From Telluria beijingensis (GTDB lineage Bacteria > Pseudomonadota > Gammaproteobacteria > Burkholderiales > Burkholderiaceae_D): a DNA stretch of 64,000 nt. The position numbers and the translations under genes are program-made. The stretch covers positions 4,735,276 through 4,799,275 of the forward strand of contig NZ_CP132480.1 in assembly GCF_030770395.1 (NCBI RefSeq). Direction: 5' to 3'. The notes under the pieces are model-generated. The model was not told where the DNA came from. It saw only the letters and a list, made by a program, of their open reading frames with translations, and searched no databases. Numbering within the stretch: the first letter of the stretch is position 1; each line of letters starts with the position of its first letter. Below, one piece after another: positions 51,364-59,204 of this stretch.

Positions 51364-52296
51364 ATGGCTGTGATCGACCCGCTGGGCGGCATCAGAACCT
51401 TCATCGCAGCGGCCAGGGCCGGCAGCTTCACCGCGGCCGCCGCCGAGCTGGACGTCAGCAAGTCCGCGGTCGGAAAAAGCATCGCGCGGCTCGAGGAGCG
51501 CCTGCGGATCAAACTGTTCCACCGCACCACGCGCCGGCTCGCGCTGACCGTCGACGGCGAAGCGTATTACGCGACCTGTGCGGCGGCGCTGGGCGAGATC
51601 CAGGCCATGGAGGACACTCTGGCGGCGCGTTCCGGCGTGCCGGGCGGTCGCCTGCGCATCGATCTTCCGATGTTCTACGGCCGCAGGGTCGTACTGCCGG
51701 TGCTGCTGCGGATGTCCCAGCGCTATCCCCAGGTGCAGCTGACCGTGACCTTCAGCGACGACCTGATCGACCCGGTAAAGGAAGGGGTCGACTTGCTGAT
51801 CCGGTTCGGACCATTGCCGGATGCAAGCGCACTGGTCGCGCGCAGCCTGGGGCGGCAGCAACTGGTCACCTGCGCCGCGCCCGGCTACCTGGCGGCGTCC
51901 GGCACGCCCGCCACAGTACCGGACCTGATGCGGCACCAGTGCATCGTCGGCTACCGGCGCGGCCAGCCGCTCGGCTGGTCGTTCTACGACGCAGGCGGCA
52001 AGGTGACGCGCTGCGCGCCGCCACCGACGCACCAGTTCGACGATGGTGAGGCCATCCTCGGCGCCGCCCTGGCTGGTTGCGGCCTGTGCCAGTTGCCGCG
52101 CTCGCTGCTCGAGGCGAATCTGGCCGACGGATCGCTGGTCGCGGTGCTGGGCGACGTCTCCGCTTACATGGAAGTCAACCTGCTCTGGCCCAGAACCCGC
52201 CACGTGCTGCCCAAGGTGCGCTGGCTGGTCGATGAGCTGGTCTGCTTGCGTGAAAAAGGTGAGCTGGACTGCCCTAGCGCTCCCGCAACAGCTTGA
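51364..52296 (+). CDS. LysR-family transcriptional regulator
   Basis: A 310-residue LysR-type regulator with an N-terminal winged helix-turn-helix (about 6-65; FIAAARAGSFTAAAAELDVS and KSAVGKSIARLEERLRIKLF) and a substrate-binding domain (about 92-297). The HTH sequence resembles the AaeR/CrgA-like subgroup often divergent from oxidoreductase genes. It probably regulates the divergent OYE gene in response to an electrophilic or aromatic ligand. Its last 23 bases overlap the convergent Bug binding-protein gene. AGGAAG lies about 14 bases before the ATG. Confidence 0.9.
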   Translation: MAVIDPLGGIRTFIAAARAGSFTAAAAELDVSKSAVGKSIARLEERLRIKLFHRTTRRLALTVDGEAYYATCAAALGEIQAMEDTLAARSGVPGGRLRIDLPMFYGRRVVLPVLLRMSQRYPQVQLTVTFSDDLIDPVKEGVDLLIRFGPLPDASALVARSLGRQQLVTCAAPGYLAASGTPATVPDLMRHQCIVGYRRGQPLGWSFYDAGGKVTRCAPPPTHQFDDGEAILGAALAGCGLCQLPRSLLEANLADGSLVAVLGDVSAYMEVNLLWPRTRHVLPKVRWLVDELVCLREKGELDCPSAPATA

Positions 52297-53248
52297 ACTG
52301 ACGGGCCTGTCGGTGATGGCCGGCCACCGACTGTTCGATATAGCGGGTCAGCGCATCACCGGTCAGCGAGAACGGATACAGCCCGGCGCGCGCCCGCTTC
52401 TCGGCGAATTTCGGGTTGGCCTCCATATTGGCGAAGGCCTGCACCCAGCGCCGGTAGTCGGCCTCGCGCACGTCCGGCCCCATCCACACGCCGCGGATTA
52501 CCGGCCACACGACATCGTAGCCCTGCTCGCGCGCGGTCTTCACATCGGCCAGCGCGCCCGGCAGGCGCCGTTCGGACAGCACCGCCAGCACCCGCACCTG
52601 GCCGCCGCGGGTGTGCAGCAGCGCTTCGGAGGTGTCGCCCGACACCGCCTGCACGTGGTTTTCCTGCATCGCGATGAATTGTTCGCCGCCGCCCTCGAGC
52701 GCAACGAAACGCATCTTGCGCGGGTCGATGCCGGCCATCCGCGCCAGCAAGGCCATCTTGATCCAGTCCTGGCTGCCGACGGTGCCCGACATGCCGATCA
52801 GGACCTTCTTCGGATCGCGCTTCAGGGCATTCAACAGGTCGTCCAGCGTGCGCCAGGGGGAATCGGCGCGCACCGCGACCATGCCGTAGTCGGCGCCGAA
52901 GGCCGCCACCCAGCGCACATCCTTGACCTCGGCGTCGCCGAACTTGCCCAGCGCGAGATTCAGCACCGAGCCGCCGGAGAAGGTAACCAGGGTATTGGGT
53001 TCGGCGCGGCGCTGCGAGACGATCGTGTGCCAGGCCACGGCGCCCACGCCGCCCGGCAGGTAGCTCAGCGCCAGCTCAGGGGCGCCGGGCTGGCCGTGCA
53101 GGGCTTTCTGGGCCAGCTTGCAGGTCAGGTCCATGCCGCCGCCGGGCTTCGAGGGGATCAGGCATTCGGCGGCGCGCGGCTGGGCAGCGGCCGGCTGGCA
53201 GGCCAGGACCAGGCCAACCGACAGGAAAAAGATGCGCATGAAGTTCAT
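52274..53248 (-). CDS. Bug/TctC-family tripartite tricarboxylate transporter substrate-binding protein
   Basis: A 324-residue periplasmic binding protein. The signal peptide (about 1-22, ending PAAAQ) is followed by the Bug-family start AECLIPSKPGGGMDLTCKL, which carries the conserved carboxylate-binding glycine loop, and by LSYLPGGVGAVAWHTIV. Later segments GMSGTVGSQDWIKMALL and WMGPDVREADYRRW are also family-like. It probably binds a di- or tricarboxylate. It is 18 bases downstream of the porin gene and so shares its promoter. No TctA/TctB membrane components are present, which is unusual; the CitMHS carrier 3.5 kb away may be the functional partner, or the protein signals to TctE. Confidence 0.88.
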   Translation of the reverse strand: MNFMRIFFLSVGLVLACQPAAAQPRAAECLIPSKPGGGMDLTCKLAQKALHGQPGAPELALSYLPGGVGAVAWHTIVSQRRAEPNTLVTFSGGSVLNLALGKFGDAEVKDVRWVAAFGADYGMVAVRADSPWRTLDDLLNALKRDPKKVLIGMSGTVGSQDWIKMALLARMAGIDPRKMRFVALEGGGEQFIAMQENHVQAVSGDTSEALLHTRGGQVRVLAVLSERRLPGALADVKTAREQGYDVVWPVIRGVWMGPDVREADYRRWVQAFANMEANPKFAEKRARAGLYPFSLTGDALTRYIEQSVAGHHRQARQFKLLRER

Positions 53249-53266
53249 GCCGCCATCATAGCGCGC

Positions 53267-54328
53267 TCAGAAGCGGTGCTGCATGCCGGCCGTGATGCCG
53301 CTCTGGCGCGTTCCATATCCCTGATCGTCGCGCGACAGGCCGACCAGCTGGCCGTGATCGGCTTTCGCGTGCGCCAGCGACAAATACAGGTCGGTGCGCT
53401 TCGACAGCGCCAGCATGCCACGCACCACGAACAGCGTCGGATCGGCATCCTCGAAGGCCGGCAGGTCCCTGGTGTTGACGTGATACACGGCGCCGGTCAG
53501 CGTGACGTTGTCGATCGTGCGCGTGATCCCGCCCCATACCGTATCGGCGCGCAGGTCGGCGCCCGCGCGGGCTGCATCGAACCGGTAGCCGCGCATGCCG
53601 GCCGTGTAGCGCCACTTGCCGGTGCGGTAATCGGCGCCAAGGTGGTAAGCCCTGGTCTCGTCGTGCGCAGGGAGGCCCGCGACCGCATTGCCATTGATTT
53701 GCTCGTAAGACGCCATCAGGCCCAGGCCGTCGGCGCCGAACCACGAGCCGCCGACCGCCAGCTTGCGCCCTTCGGCCAGGCTGCCCGAGCGTTCGCCCAG
53801 GCCGACCGTGGCGCCATAGGTAAACCCTCCGCTTTTGCCCGTGTACTTGACCAGGTTGTCGAACTGGGTCGTCATGCCGTACTTCGACGGTCCGGTGGCG
53901 CTGGCGCCGGTGGCCCAGGAATAATTGGGGGCGAAGCCGAGCGGGTCGAACTTGATCACCAGTTCATAGGTGGTGGTGAACGAGCGCCCGATCACCAGGC
54001 GCCCGAGCGAACCGTCCAGGCCGACCCAGGCCTGGCGCTTGAAGATGGCGCCGTCGCTGGCGCCGGTATCCATCAGGATGCCGCCTTCGAGCTGCCAGAT
54101 CGCCTTCAGGCCGCCGCCCAGGTCTTCGCTGCCGCGGAAACCCCAGCGCGAGGTGTTCTTGCCGCCCGAGACGACGCGCACCATATTGCCGCCGTCTTCC
54201 TGGGCGTGATTGACGTACTCGACGCCGGCGTCGATCAGGCCATAGACCTGCACGTTGCTTTGGGCGTGGGCGGAATGGTCGAGGGAAAGCGCTGCCAGGA
54301 CGGCGAGCGCGAGGGCCGAATGCTTCAT
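53267..54328 (-). CDS. Gram-negative general porin (OmpC-type)
   Basis: The 353-residue outer-membrane porin has a signal peptide (about 1-22) and starts NVQVYGLIDAGVEYVNHA. Typical porin segments are SRWGFRGSEDLGGGLKAIWQ (about 61-80), FKRQAWVGLDGSLGRLVIGR (about 96-115) and the C-terminal AGMQHRF, ending in Phe as required for barrel insertion. It would let small anionic solutes such as citrate enter the periplasm. The promoter has two TGAAAG repeats and a TATAGT -10, the same as the CitMHS transcription unit, so it is probably under TctD control with the Bug protein. Confidence 0.92.
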   Translation of the reverse strand: MKHSALALAVLAALSLDHSAHAQSNVQVYGLIDAGVEYVNHAQEDGGNMVRVVSGGKNTSRWGFRGSEDLGGGLKAIWQLEGGILMDTGASDGAIFKRQAWVGLDGSLGRLVIGRSFTTTYELVIKFDPLGFAPNYSWATGASATGPSKYGMTTQFDNLVKYTGKSGGFTYGATVGLGERSGSLAEGRKLAVGGSWFGADGLGLMASYEQINGNAVAGLPAHDETRAYHLGADYRTGKWRYTAGMRGYRFDAARAGADLRADTVWGGITRTIDNVTLTGAVYHVNTRDLPAFEDADPTLFVVRGMLALSKRTDLYLSLAHAKADHGQLVGLSRDDQGYGTRQSGITAGMQHRF

Positions 54329-54368
54329 GCTGTCTCCGAATCTTGTGATGTTTTACTTTTGTGAGCCG

Positions 54369-54402
54369 ACTATATGCGCGCTCACCTTTCAGTTCGCTTT
54401 CA
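54369..54402 (-). promoter_or_regulatory. Putative TctD-activated promoter of the porin-Bug operon
   Basis: On the minus strand: TGAAAG (54402-54397), five bases, TGAAAG (54391-54386), 11 bases, TATAGT (54374-54369). The direct repeats have an 11-base period, the geometry of OmpR/PhoB-class operators, and lie where a -35 would be. The start codon of the porin is 41 bases after the -10. The identical arrangement precedes the CitMHS unit. Confidence 0.75.
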
Positions 54403-54440
54403 ATGGAGCACGGCCCTTTCCGCGGTCCCGCCTTTGCGCT

Positions 54441-54446
54441 TACACT
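54441..54446 (+). promoter_or_regulatory. -10 element candidate for leaderless tctD
   Basis: TACACT ends six bases before the tctD ATG (54453), and no Shine-Dalgarno sequence is present. Transcription would start at about the A of the ATG. Confidence 0.4.
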
Positions 54447-54452
54447 GGCGCG

Positions 54453-55139
54453 ATGAGAATCCTGCTAGTCGAAGACCACGTCGAGCTGTCGCATTGGGTA
54501 TCCAAAGCCCTGCACGACGCCAACCTCACCGTCGAATGCGCCGCCACCGGCGCCGATGCCGACGCCCTGCTGCATACCCAGGACTATGCGCTGGTGATCC
54601 TGGACCTGACCCTGCCCCGCATGGACGGCCTGGACGTGCTGCGCCGCCTGCGCGCGCGCGGCGGCGCCCGCGGCGGCACGCCGGTGCTGATCCTGACTGC
54701 GCGCGGCGGCCTGGAAGACAAGGTGCAGGGCCTCAACCTGGGCGCCGACGACTACCTGCCGAAACCGTTCGAGCTGGCCGAACTCGAGGCGCGCGTGAAA
54801 GCGCTGCTGCGCCGCCGCAGCGGCAACGAGGCGCTGGTGCACCGCTGCGGCCAGCTTGCTTTTGATACCGTCTCGCGCATGTTCTCGTACTGCGGCGAGC
54901 CGCTGGCGCTGACGCCGCGCGAGCACGCGGTGCTCGAGGCGCTGATCGCCCGCCCGGGCCGCGCGCTGTCGAAGGACAAGCTGTTCCAGGAAGTGTTCGC
55001 GCTCGACGACGACGTCAACCTCGACGCCATCGAGCTGTACATCCACCGCATCCGCAAGAAGCTCGACCGCCCCGGCGGCGACGCCGCCATCGTCACCCTG
55101 CGCGGCATCGGCTACCTGATGCAAGAAAAGCCGGCCTGA
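54453..55139 (+). CDS. tctD: OmpR-type response regulator, TctD-like
   Basis: A 228-residue regulator with a receiver domain (about 1-115; EDH pocket, phospho-acceptor Asp in LVILDLTLPRMDG near residue 51, and Lys in YLPKPFE) and a C-terminal winged helix (about 128-224; LTPREHAVLEALIARPGRAL, NLDAIELYIHRIRKKL). In the Tct systems this pair activates tricarboxylate uptake. The genes around it (Bug protein, porin and CitMHS) support the name TctD. The gap to tctE is four bases. The start has a TACACT hexamer close by and no ribosome site. Confidence 0.9.
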   Translation: MRILLVEDHVELSHWVSKALHDANLTVECAATGADADALLHTQDYALVILDLTLPRMDGLDVLRRLRARGGARGGTPVLILTARGGLEDKVQGLNLGADDYLPKPFELAELEARVKALLRRRSGNEALVHRCGQLAFDTVSRMFSYCGEPLALTPREHAVLEALIARPGRALSKDKLFQEVFALDDDVNLDAIELYIHRIRKKLDRPGGDAAIVTLRGIGYLMQEKPA

Positions 55140-55143
55140 GGCC

Positions 55144-56595
55144 ATGGCCGCGCCACCGCCCCTGCTCCGCCGCCTCGCGGCCCGGCCGCTGGGCAGCCTG
55201 CGCCAGCAGCTGCTGCGCTGGCTGATCCTGCCGCTGGTGGCGCTGGTCGCGCTCAATGCCGTGTCGCTGTACCGCGACGCGCTGGACGCGGCCGACCTGG
55301 CCTACGACCGCTCGCTGCTGTCGTCCACGCGCGCGCTGGCCGAACGGGTCACCGTCCGCGACGGCAAGGTGGTGGCGAATGTCCCTTATGTTGCGCTGGA
55401 CAGCTTCGAGACCGACACCCTGGGCCGCATCTACTACAAGGTGACCGGCCTGGAGGGCGAAACCGTCAGCGGCTATGACGACCTGCCGCCGGTGCCGCTT
55501 GAGGTGCCGCGCAGCGACCTGTATCCGGCCCTGGTGCGCTTCTACCATGCCAGCTACAACGGCGAGCGGGTGCGCATCGCGGCCCTGCTGCAGCCGGTGT
55601 ACGACGATTCGATGCGCGGCATCGCCCTGATCCAGGTCGGCGAGACGCTCGACGCGCGCAACGCCCTGTCGCGCGACATCCTGCTCGACACCCTGTGGCG
55701 CCAGGCCCTGCTGGTGCTGGCGGTGGCGGCGCTGGTATGGTTCGCGGTGCGCCTGGTGCTGCGCCCCCTGATGCGGCTCAAGAACGAGGTCGAGACCCGG
55801 CCGCTGTCCGACCTGTCGAGCATCGACCAGGCGCTGGTGCACAAGGAGGTGCGGCCGCTGGTGGCGGCGATGAACGGCACCATGGCGCGCATGCAGGACC
55901 TGGTCGCCAGCCAGCGCCGCTTCATCGCCGACGCCTCGCACCAGTTGCGCACCCCGCTGGCGGTGCTCAAGACCCAGTCCGCGCTGGCGCTACGCGAACA
56001 CGACCCGGCGGCGCTGCGCGCCATCGTCGGCTCGATGGCCGCCACCACCGATGCGGCCATCCACCTGGCCAACCGCCTGCTGGTGCTGGCGCGCATCGAG
56101 CATGGCGGCGGCGGCGAGCCGGCGCGTCCAGTCGCCCTGTCCGCGGTGGCGCGCCAGGTGGGGCTGGAAATGGCGCTGCCGGCGGTCCAGAAGGGTATCG
56201 ACCTGGCGCTCGAGGCCGACACCGATGCCGACACAATGGTCCCGGGCCAGGAATTGCTGCTGCACGAACTGGTGGCCAACCTGGTCGACAATGCGATCCG
56301 CTACACGCCGGCTGGTGGCAGCGTGTTGCTGCGGGTGGGACGGCACGGCGGCCGGGTCGCGCTGGAGGTGAGCGACAGCGGCCCTGGCATCGCGGAGGAA
56401 GAGGCCGGCAAGGTCCTGATGCCGTTCTACCGCGCCCAGTCGACGCTGGAAGCCAATCCCGGCGGCACCGGCCTGGGACTGGCGATCGTGCGCGACATCG
56501 CCAACCTGCACGGCGCATCGCTTGCGCTGGGGCGGGCGGATGCCGGCGGCCTGAAAGTCGAGGTGATCTTCGACGGTTCGCGCGCTGAAAGCTGA
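55144..56595 (+). CDS. tctE: Sensor histidine kinase, TctE-like
   Basis: The 483-residue kinase has a transmembrane helix at about 22-42, a periplasmic sensor domain (about 43-180) of the TctE N-terminal type, a second helix (about 182-205), a HAMP linker, a HisKA domain with the His in FIADASHQLRTPLAVL (about residue 266) and a HATPase_c domain (about 345-480; NLVDNAIRYTPAGG and GTGLGLAIVRD). It senses extracytoplasmic carboxylate and phosphorylates TctD. The stop codon TGA is embedded in the TGAAAG repeat of the following promoter. Confidence 0.92.
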   Translation: MAAPPPLLRRLAARPLGSLRQQLLRWLILPLVALVALNAVSLYRDALDAADLAYDRSLLSSTRALAERVTVRDGKVVANVPYVALDSFETDTLGRIYYKVTGLEGETVSGYDDLPPVPLEVPRSDLYPALVRFYHASYNGERVRIAALLQPVYDDSMRGIALIQVGETLDARNALSRDILLDTLWRQALLVLAVAALVWFAVRLVLRPLMRLKNEVETRPLSDLSSIDQALVHKEVRPLVAAMNGTMARMQDLVASQRRFIADASHQLRTPLAVLKTQSALALREHDPAALRAIVGSMAATTDAAIHLANRLLVLARIEHGGGGEPARPVALSAVARQVGLEMALPAVQKGIDLALEADTDADTMVPGQELLLHELVANLVDNAIRYTPAGGSVLLRVGRHGGRVALEVSDSGPGIAEEEAGKVLMPFYRAQSTLEANPGGTGLGLAIVRDIANLHGASLALGRADAGGLKVEVIFDGSRAES

Positions 56596-56619
56596 TTGAA
56601 AGCTTGCGCGGCCTATAGT
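56586..56619 (+). promoter_or_regulatory. Putative TctD-activated promoter of the CitMHS unit
   Basis: TGAAAG (56586-56591), five bases, TGAAAG (56597-56602), 11 bases, TATAGT (56614-56619). This repeats exactly the layout of the porin promoter. The first repeat overlaps the last codons of tctE. The next start codon is 47 bases downstream (the 21-codon mini-ORF) and the transporter start 114 bases downstream. Confidence 0.75.
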
Positions 56620-56666
56620 TGGCGAAAACGGGGCACTGCCCCATTACGACAACGATCGGAGACATC

Positions 56667-56732
56667 ATGAAGAAGCCGGCCTTCGCGCGCGCCGTCCTGG
56701 CGCCGCAATCCCCTACCGTTCGCGGAGCATGA
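56667..56732 (+). CDS. 21-codon mini-ORF before the CitMHS gene
   Basis: ATG AAG AAG then a short frame encoding MKKPAFARAVLAPQSPTVRG followed by Ala and a stop. GGAG lies five bases before the ATG, and the stop codon ends one base before the transporter ATG, so ribosomes could pass from one to the other. The start looks like the first part of a signal peptide that has been cut short, so it may be a relic of a lost secreted-protein gene or a leader peptide. No family can be named. Confidence 0.4.
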   Translation: MKKPAFARAVLAPQSPTVRGA

Positions 56733-56733
56733 C

Positions 56734-58245
56734 ATGCTGACCATCCTCGCCTATTCGATGATCGTCGTGTTCATGTTCCTGATCATGACCAAGCGCCTGC
56801 CGGCGCTGGTCGCGCTGATCGTCGTGCCGATCGCCTTCGGCCTGATCGGCGGCTTCGGCCCCGCGCTGGGCCCGATGATGCTCGACGGGATCCGCGCCCT
56901 CGCCCCCACCGGCGTCATGCTGATGTTCGCCATCCTGTATTTCGGCGTGATGATCGACGCCGGCCTGTTCGACCCGGTGGTGCGCATCATCCTGAAGCTG
57001 GTGCAGGGCGACCCGATGAAGATCGTGGTCGGCACCGCCGCGCTGGCGATGTTCATCTCGCTCGACGGCGACGGCGCCACCACCTACATGATCACCGTCT
57101 CGGCCATGCTGCCGCTGTACCTGCGCCTCGGGATGAGCCGCCTGACGATGGCCTGCGTCATCATGCTGGCTGGCGGCGTATTCAACATCCTGCCCTGGGG
57201 CGGCCCGACCGCCCGCGCCGCCACCGCGCTGGGCGTGGACGTGAGCGACATCTTCGTGCCGATGATCCTGCCGATGGCGGTCACCGCCGTCTGGGTGTTG
57301 TTCGTGGCCTATATGCTGGGCATGAAGGAGCGCAAGCGCCTCGGCACCGTGAGCCTGCCGGCGCAGGCGAAGGTCAAAAAGGCGATGCCGGCGACCGTGC
57401 TGCAGCCGGCCTTCAACGACCTCGCCGTGGCCGGCGAGATGAACGGCACCACCGGCCAGTGGAGCGCCGCGCCCGCCGCTGCGCGCGAAGGCAAGGTGCA
57501 CGCCTTCGCCGGCCGCGTCGAGGCCCAGGCCGGCCCTGCCGCGCCCATGGGCGGTTCGGGCGGCGCCGGTGGCGGCGACACTTCGCCGGTCGGCGTTTCC
57601 TCGCCCGAGACCGCGCGTCCCAAGCTGATCTGGGTGAACTTCCTGCTCACCGTGGCCCTGCTGGTGCTGCTGGTGCTGGGCGCCCTGCCGCTACCGGTGC
57701 TGTTCATGATCTTCTTCGCGATCGCCATCACGGTGAACTACCCGGGCCTGGAGGCGCAGAAGGCGCGCATCGAATCGCATGCGGCCAATGTGCTGCCGGT
57801 GGTGTCGCTGATCTTCGCGGCCGGCATCTTTGTCGGCATCCTGCAGGGCACCAAGATGGTCGACGCCATCGCCCTGAGCGTGATCGCCGCGGTGCCGGAC
57901 TGGATGGGCCCCTATCTCGCCATCGTCACCGGCCTGCTGAGCATCCCGTTCACCTTCTTCATCTCGAACGACGCCTTCTATTTCGGCGTGGTGCCGGTGC
58001 TGGCCAAGGCGGCCGAGGTGTATGGCATCACGGCGGCCGAGATCGGCCGCGCCTCGGTGATCGGCCAGCCGGTTCACCTGCTCAGCCCCCTGGTGGCTTC
58101 CACATACCTGCTGGTCGGCATGTGCAAGATCGAATTCGGCGACCACCAGCGCTACACCCTGATGTGGTCGATCTCGGCCTCGCTGGTGATGCTGGTGGTG
58201 GCGGTCGTGTTCGGCATCGTGCCGCTGATGGGCAACGCCGCCTGA
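56734..58245 (+). CDS. CitMHS-family citrate-metal:proton symporter
   Basis: The 503-residue inner-membrane carrier has about twelve helices. CitMHS features include SLDGDGATTYMITVSAMLPL (about 109-128), GGVFNILPWGGPTARAATAL (about 147-166) and the C-terminal FFISNDAFYFGVVPVLAKAA. It carries citrate complexed with a divalent metal with protons. Compared with usual family lengths (about 430-450) it has a cytoplasmic low-complexity insert of roughly 95 residues (about 202-296), rich in Ala, Gly, Pro and Val. It is preceded by the predicted TctD promoter and by a mini-ORF. GGAG precedes the ATG by seven bases. Confidence 0.9.
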   Translation: MLTILAYSMIVVFMFLIMTKRLPALVALIVVPIAFGLIGGFGPALGPMMLDGIRALAPTGVMLMFAILYFGVMIDAGLFDPVVRIILKLVQGDPMKIVVGTAALAMFISLDGDGATTYMITVSAMLPLYLRLGMSRLTMACVIMLAGGVFNILPWGGPTARAATALGVDVSDIFVPMILPMAVTAVWVLFVAYMLGMKERKRLGTVSLPAQAKVKKAMPATVLQPAFNDLAVAGEMNGTTGQWSAAPAAAREGKVHAFAGRVEAQAGPAAPMGGSGGAGGGDTSPVGVSSPETARPKLIWVNFLLTVALLVLLVLGALPLPVLFMIFFAIAITVNYPGLEAQKARIESHAANVLPVVSLIFAAGIFVGILQGTKMVDAIALSVIAAVPDWMGPYLAIVTGLLSIPFTFFISNDAFYFGVVPVLAKAAEVYGITAAEIGRASVIGQPVHLLSPLVASTYLLVGMCKIEFGDHQRYTLMWSISASLVMLVVAVVFGIVPLMGNAA

Positions 58246-58270
58246 TACGCCGGCGGCGCTGGCGCTGGCA

Positions 58271-58276
58271 TATACT
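58271..58276 (+). promoter_or_regulatory. -10 element candidate for leaderless spermidine-synthase-like gene
   Basis: TATACT ends six bases before the ATG at 58283. No ribosome site is present, so the transcript may start at the A of the start codon. No -35 is evident. Confidence 0.4.
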
Positions 58277-58282
58277 CGGCGC

Positions 58283-59050
58283 ATGCCAGCGCCCCTCGAC
58301 CAGCCCCGCCTCGACGATCGTCCGCCCCTGGTGCGCACCGCGGGCGGGCGCCGCACCCTCGAATTCACCCCCGGCGACGTCCAGAGCGAGATGCTGCTCG
58401 CGCGTCCCGACGCGCTGGTGCTGGACTACACGCGCGCCATGATGTGCTTCGCGCTGTTCGTGCCCGACCCGCGCCACATCGTGATGGTGGGCCTGGGCGG
58501 CGGCTCGCTGGCCAAGTTCTGCCACCGCCATTTTCCGCGCACGCGCATCACGGTGCTCGAGATCCGCGCCGACGTGATCGCGCTGCGCGATACCTTCTGC
58601 CTGCCGCCGGACGATGCCCGGTTGCGCATCCTGCACTGCGACGCCGCCGACTACCTGGCGCGCGCACCGGGCGGCTGCGACGTGCTGCTGGTCGACGGCT
58701 TCGACAGCCGAGGCCTGCCGTCCACCCTGACCAGCGGCGCCTTCTATGCCGCCTGCCGCCGCGCCCTGCATCCCGGCGGCGTGCTGGTGGCGAATATCTT
58801 CACCTACGATCCCCAGTACCCGAGCGCGCTGCAGCGCCTGCGCGCCGCCTTCGACGGACGCCTGGCCTGGTTTACTGGTATCGCCGGCAACAACCGGATC
58901 CTGTTCGCCGCGCGTCCCCACCCGGGCGCGCCTACCCGGGGGGAGCGCTGCCTGGCGCGGCTGGCGCGCAAGGAAGGCCGCGGCCTGGGATGGAGTAACC
59001 GCCTGCTGGCGCGCCTGCTGGTGGCCTGGCTGGCGCGGCGCCACCCCTGA
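58283..59050 (+). CDS. Spermidine synthase-like SAM-binding protein
   Basis: A 255-residue Rossmann-fold protein of the spermidine/spermine synthase superfamily. The nucleotide loop is VMVGLGGGSLAKFCHRHFP (about 67-85), followed by VLEIRADVIALRD and CDVLLVDGFDSRGLPSTLTS. It lacks the tight aminopropyl-acceptor signature of SpeE, so it may be another SAM-dependent transferase. The N-terminal beta hairpin domain is short. The gene comes after CitMHS with 37 bases between, but a TATACT hexamer next to its ATG suggests a separate, leaderless transcript. Confidence 0.8.
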   Translation: MPAPLDQPRLDDRPPLVRTAGGRRTLEFTPGDVQSEMLLARPDALVLDYTRAMMCFALFVPDPRHIVMVGLGGGSLAKFCHRHFPRTRITVLEIRADVIALRDTFCLPPDDARLRILHCDAADYLARAPGGCDVLLVDGFDSRGLPSTLTSGAFYAACRRALHPGGVLVANIFTYDPQYPSALQRLRAAFDGRLAWFTGIAGNNRILFAARPHPGAPTRGERCLARLARKEGRGLGWSNRLLARLLVAWLARRHP

Positions 59051-59204
59051 ACTCCTGCCGCGTGTGGAAGAAATGTTGCGTTCGCTACGATTCGTTTGCG
59101 GGTCCACCGGCTTTATGACACACTTGCGCGGATTAATGCCTGCCAGCAAGCACCTTTTCTCCATCGTCCTGACACCGTCCGAGCCTTTCCTGGAACATGA
59201 ACCA

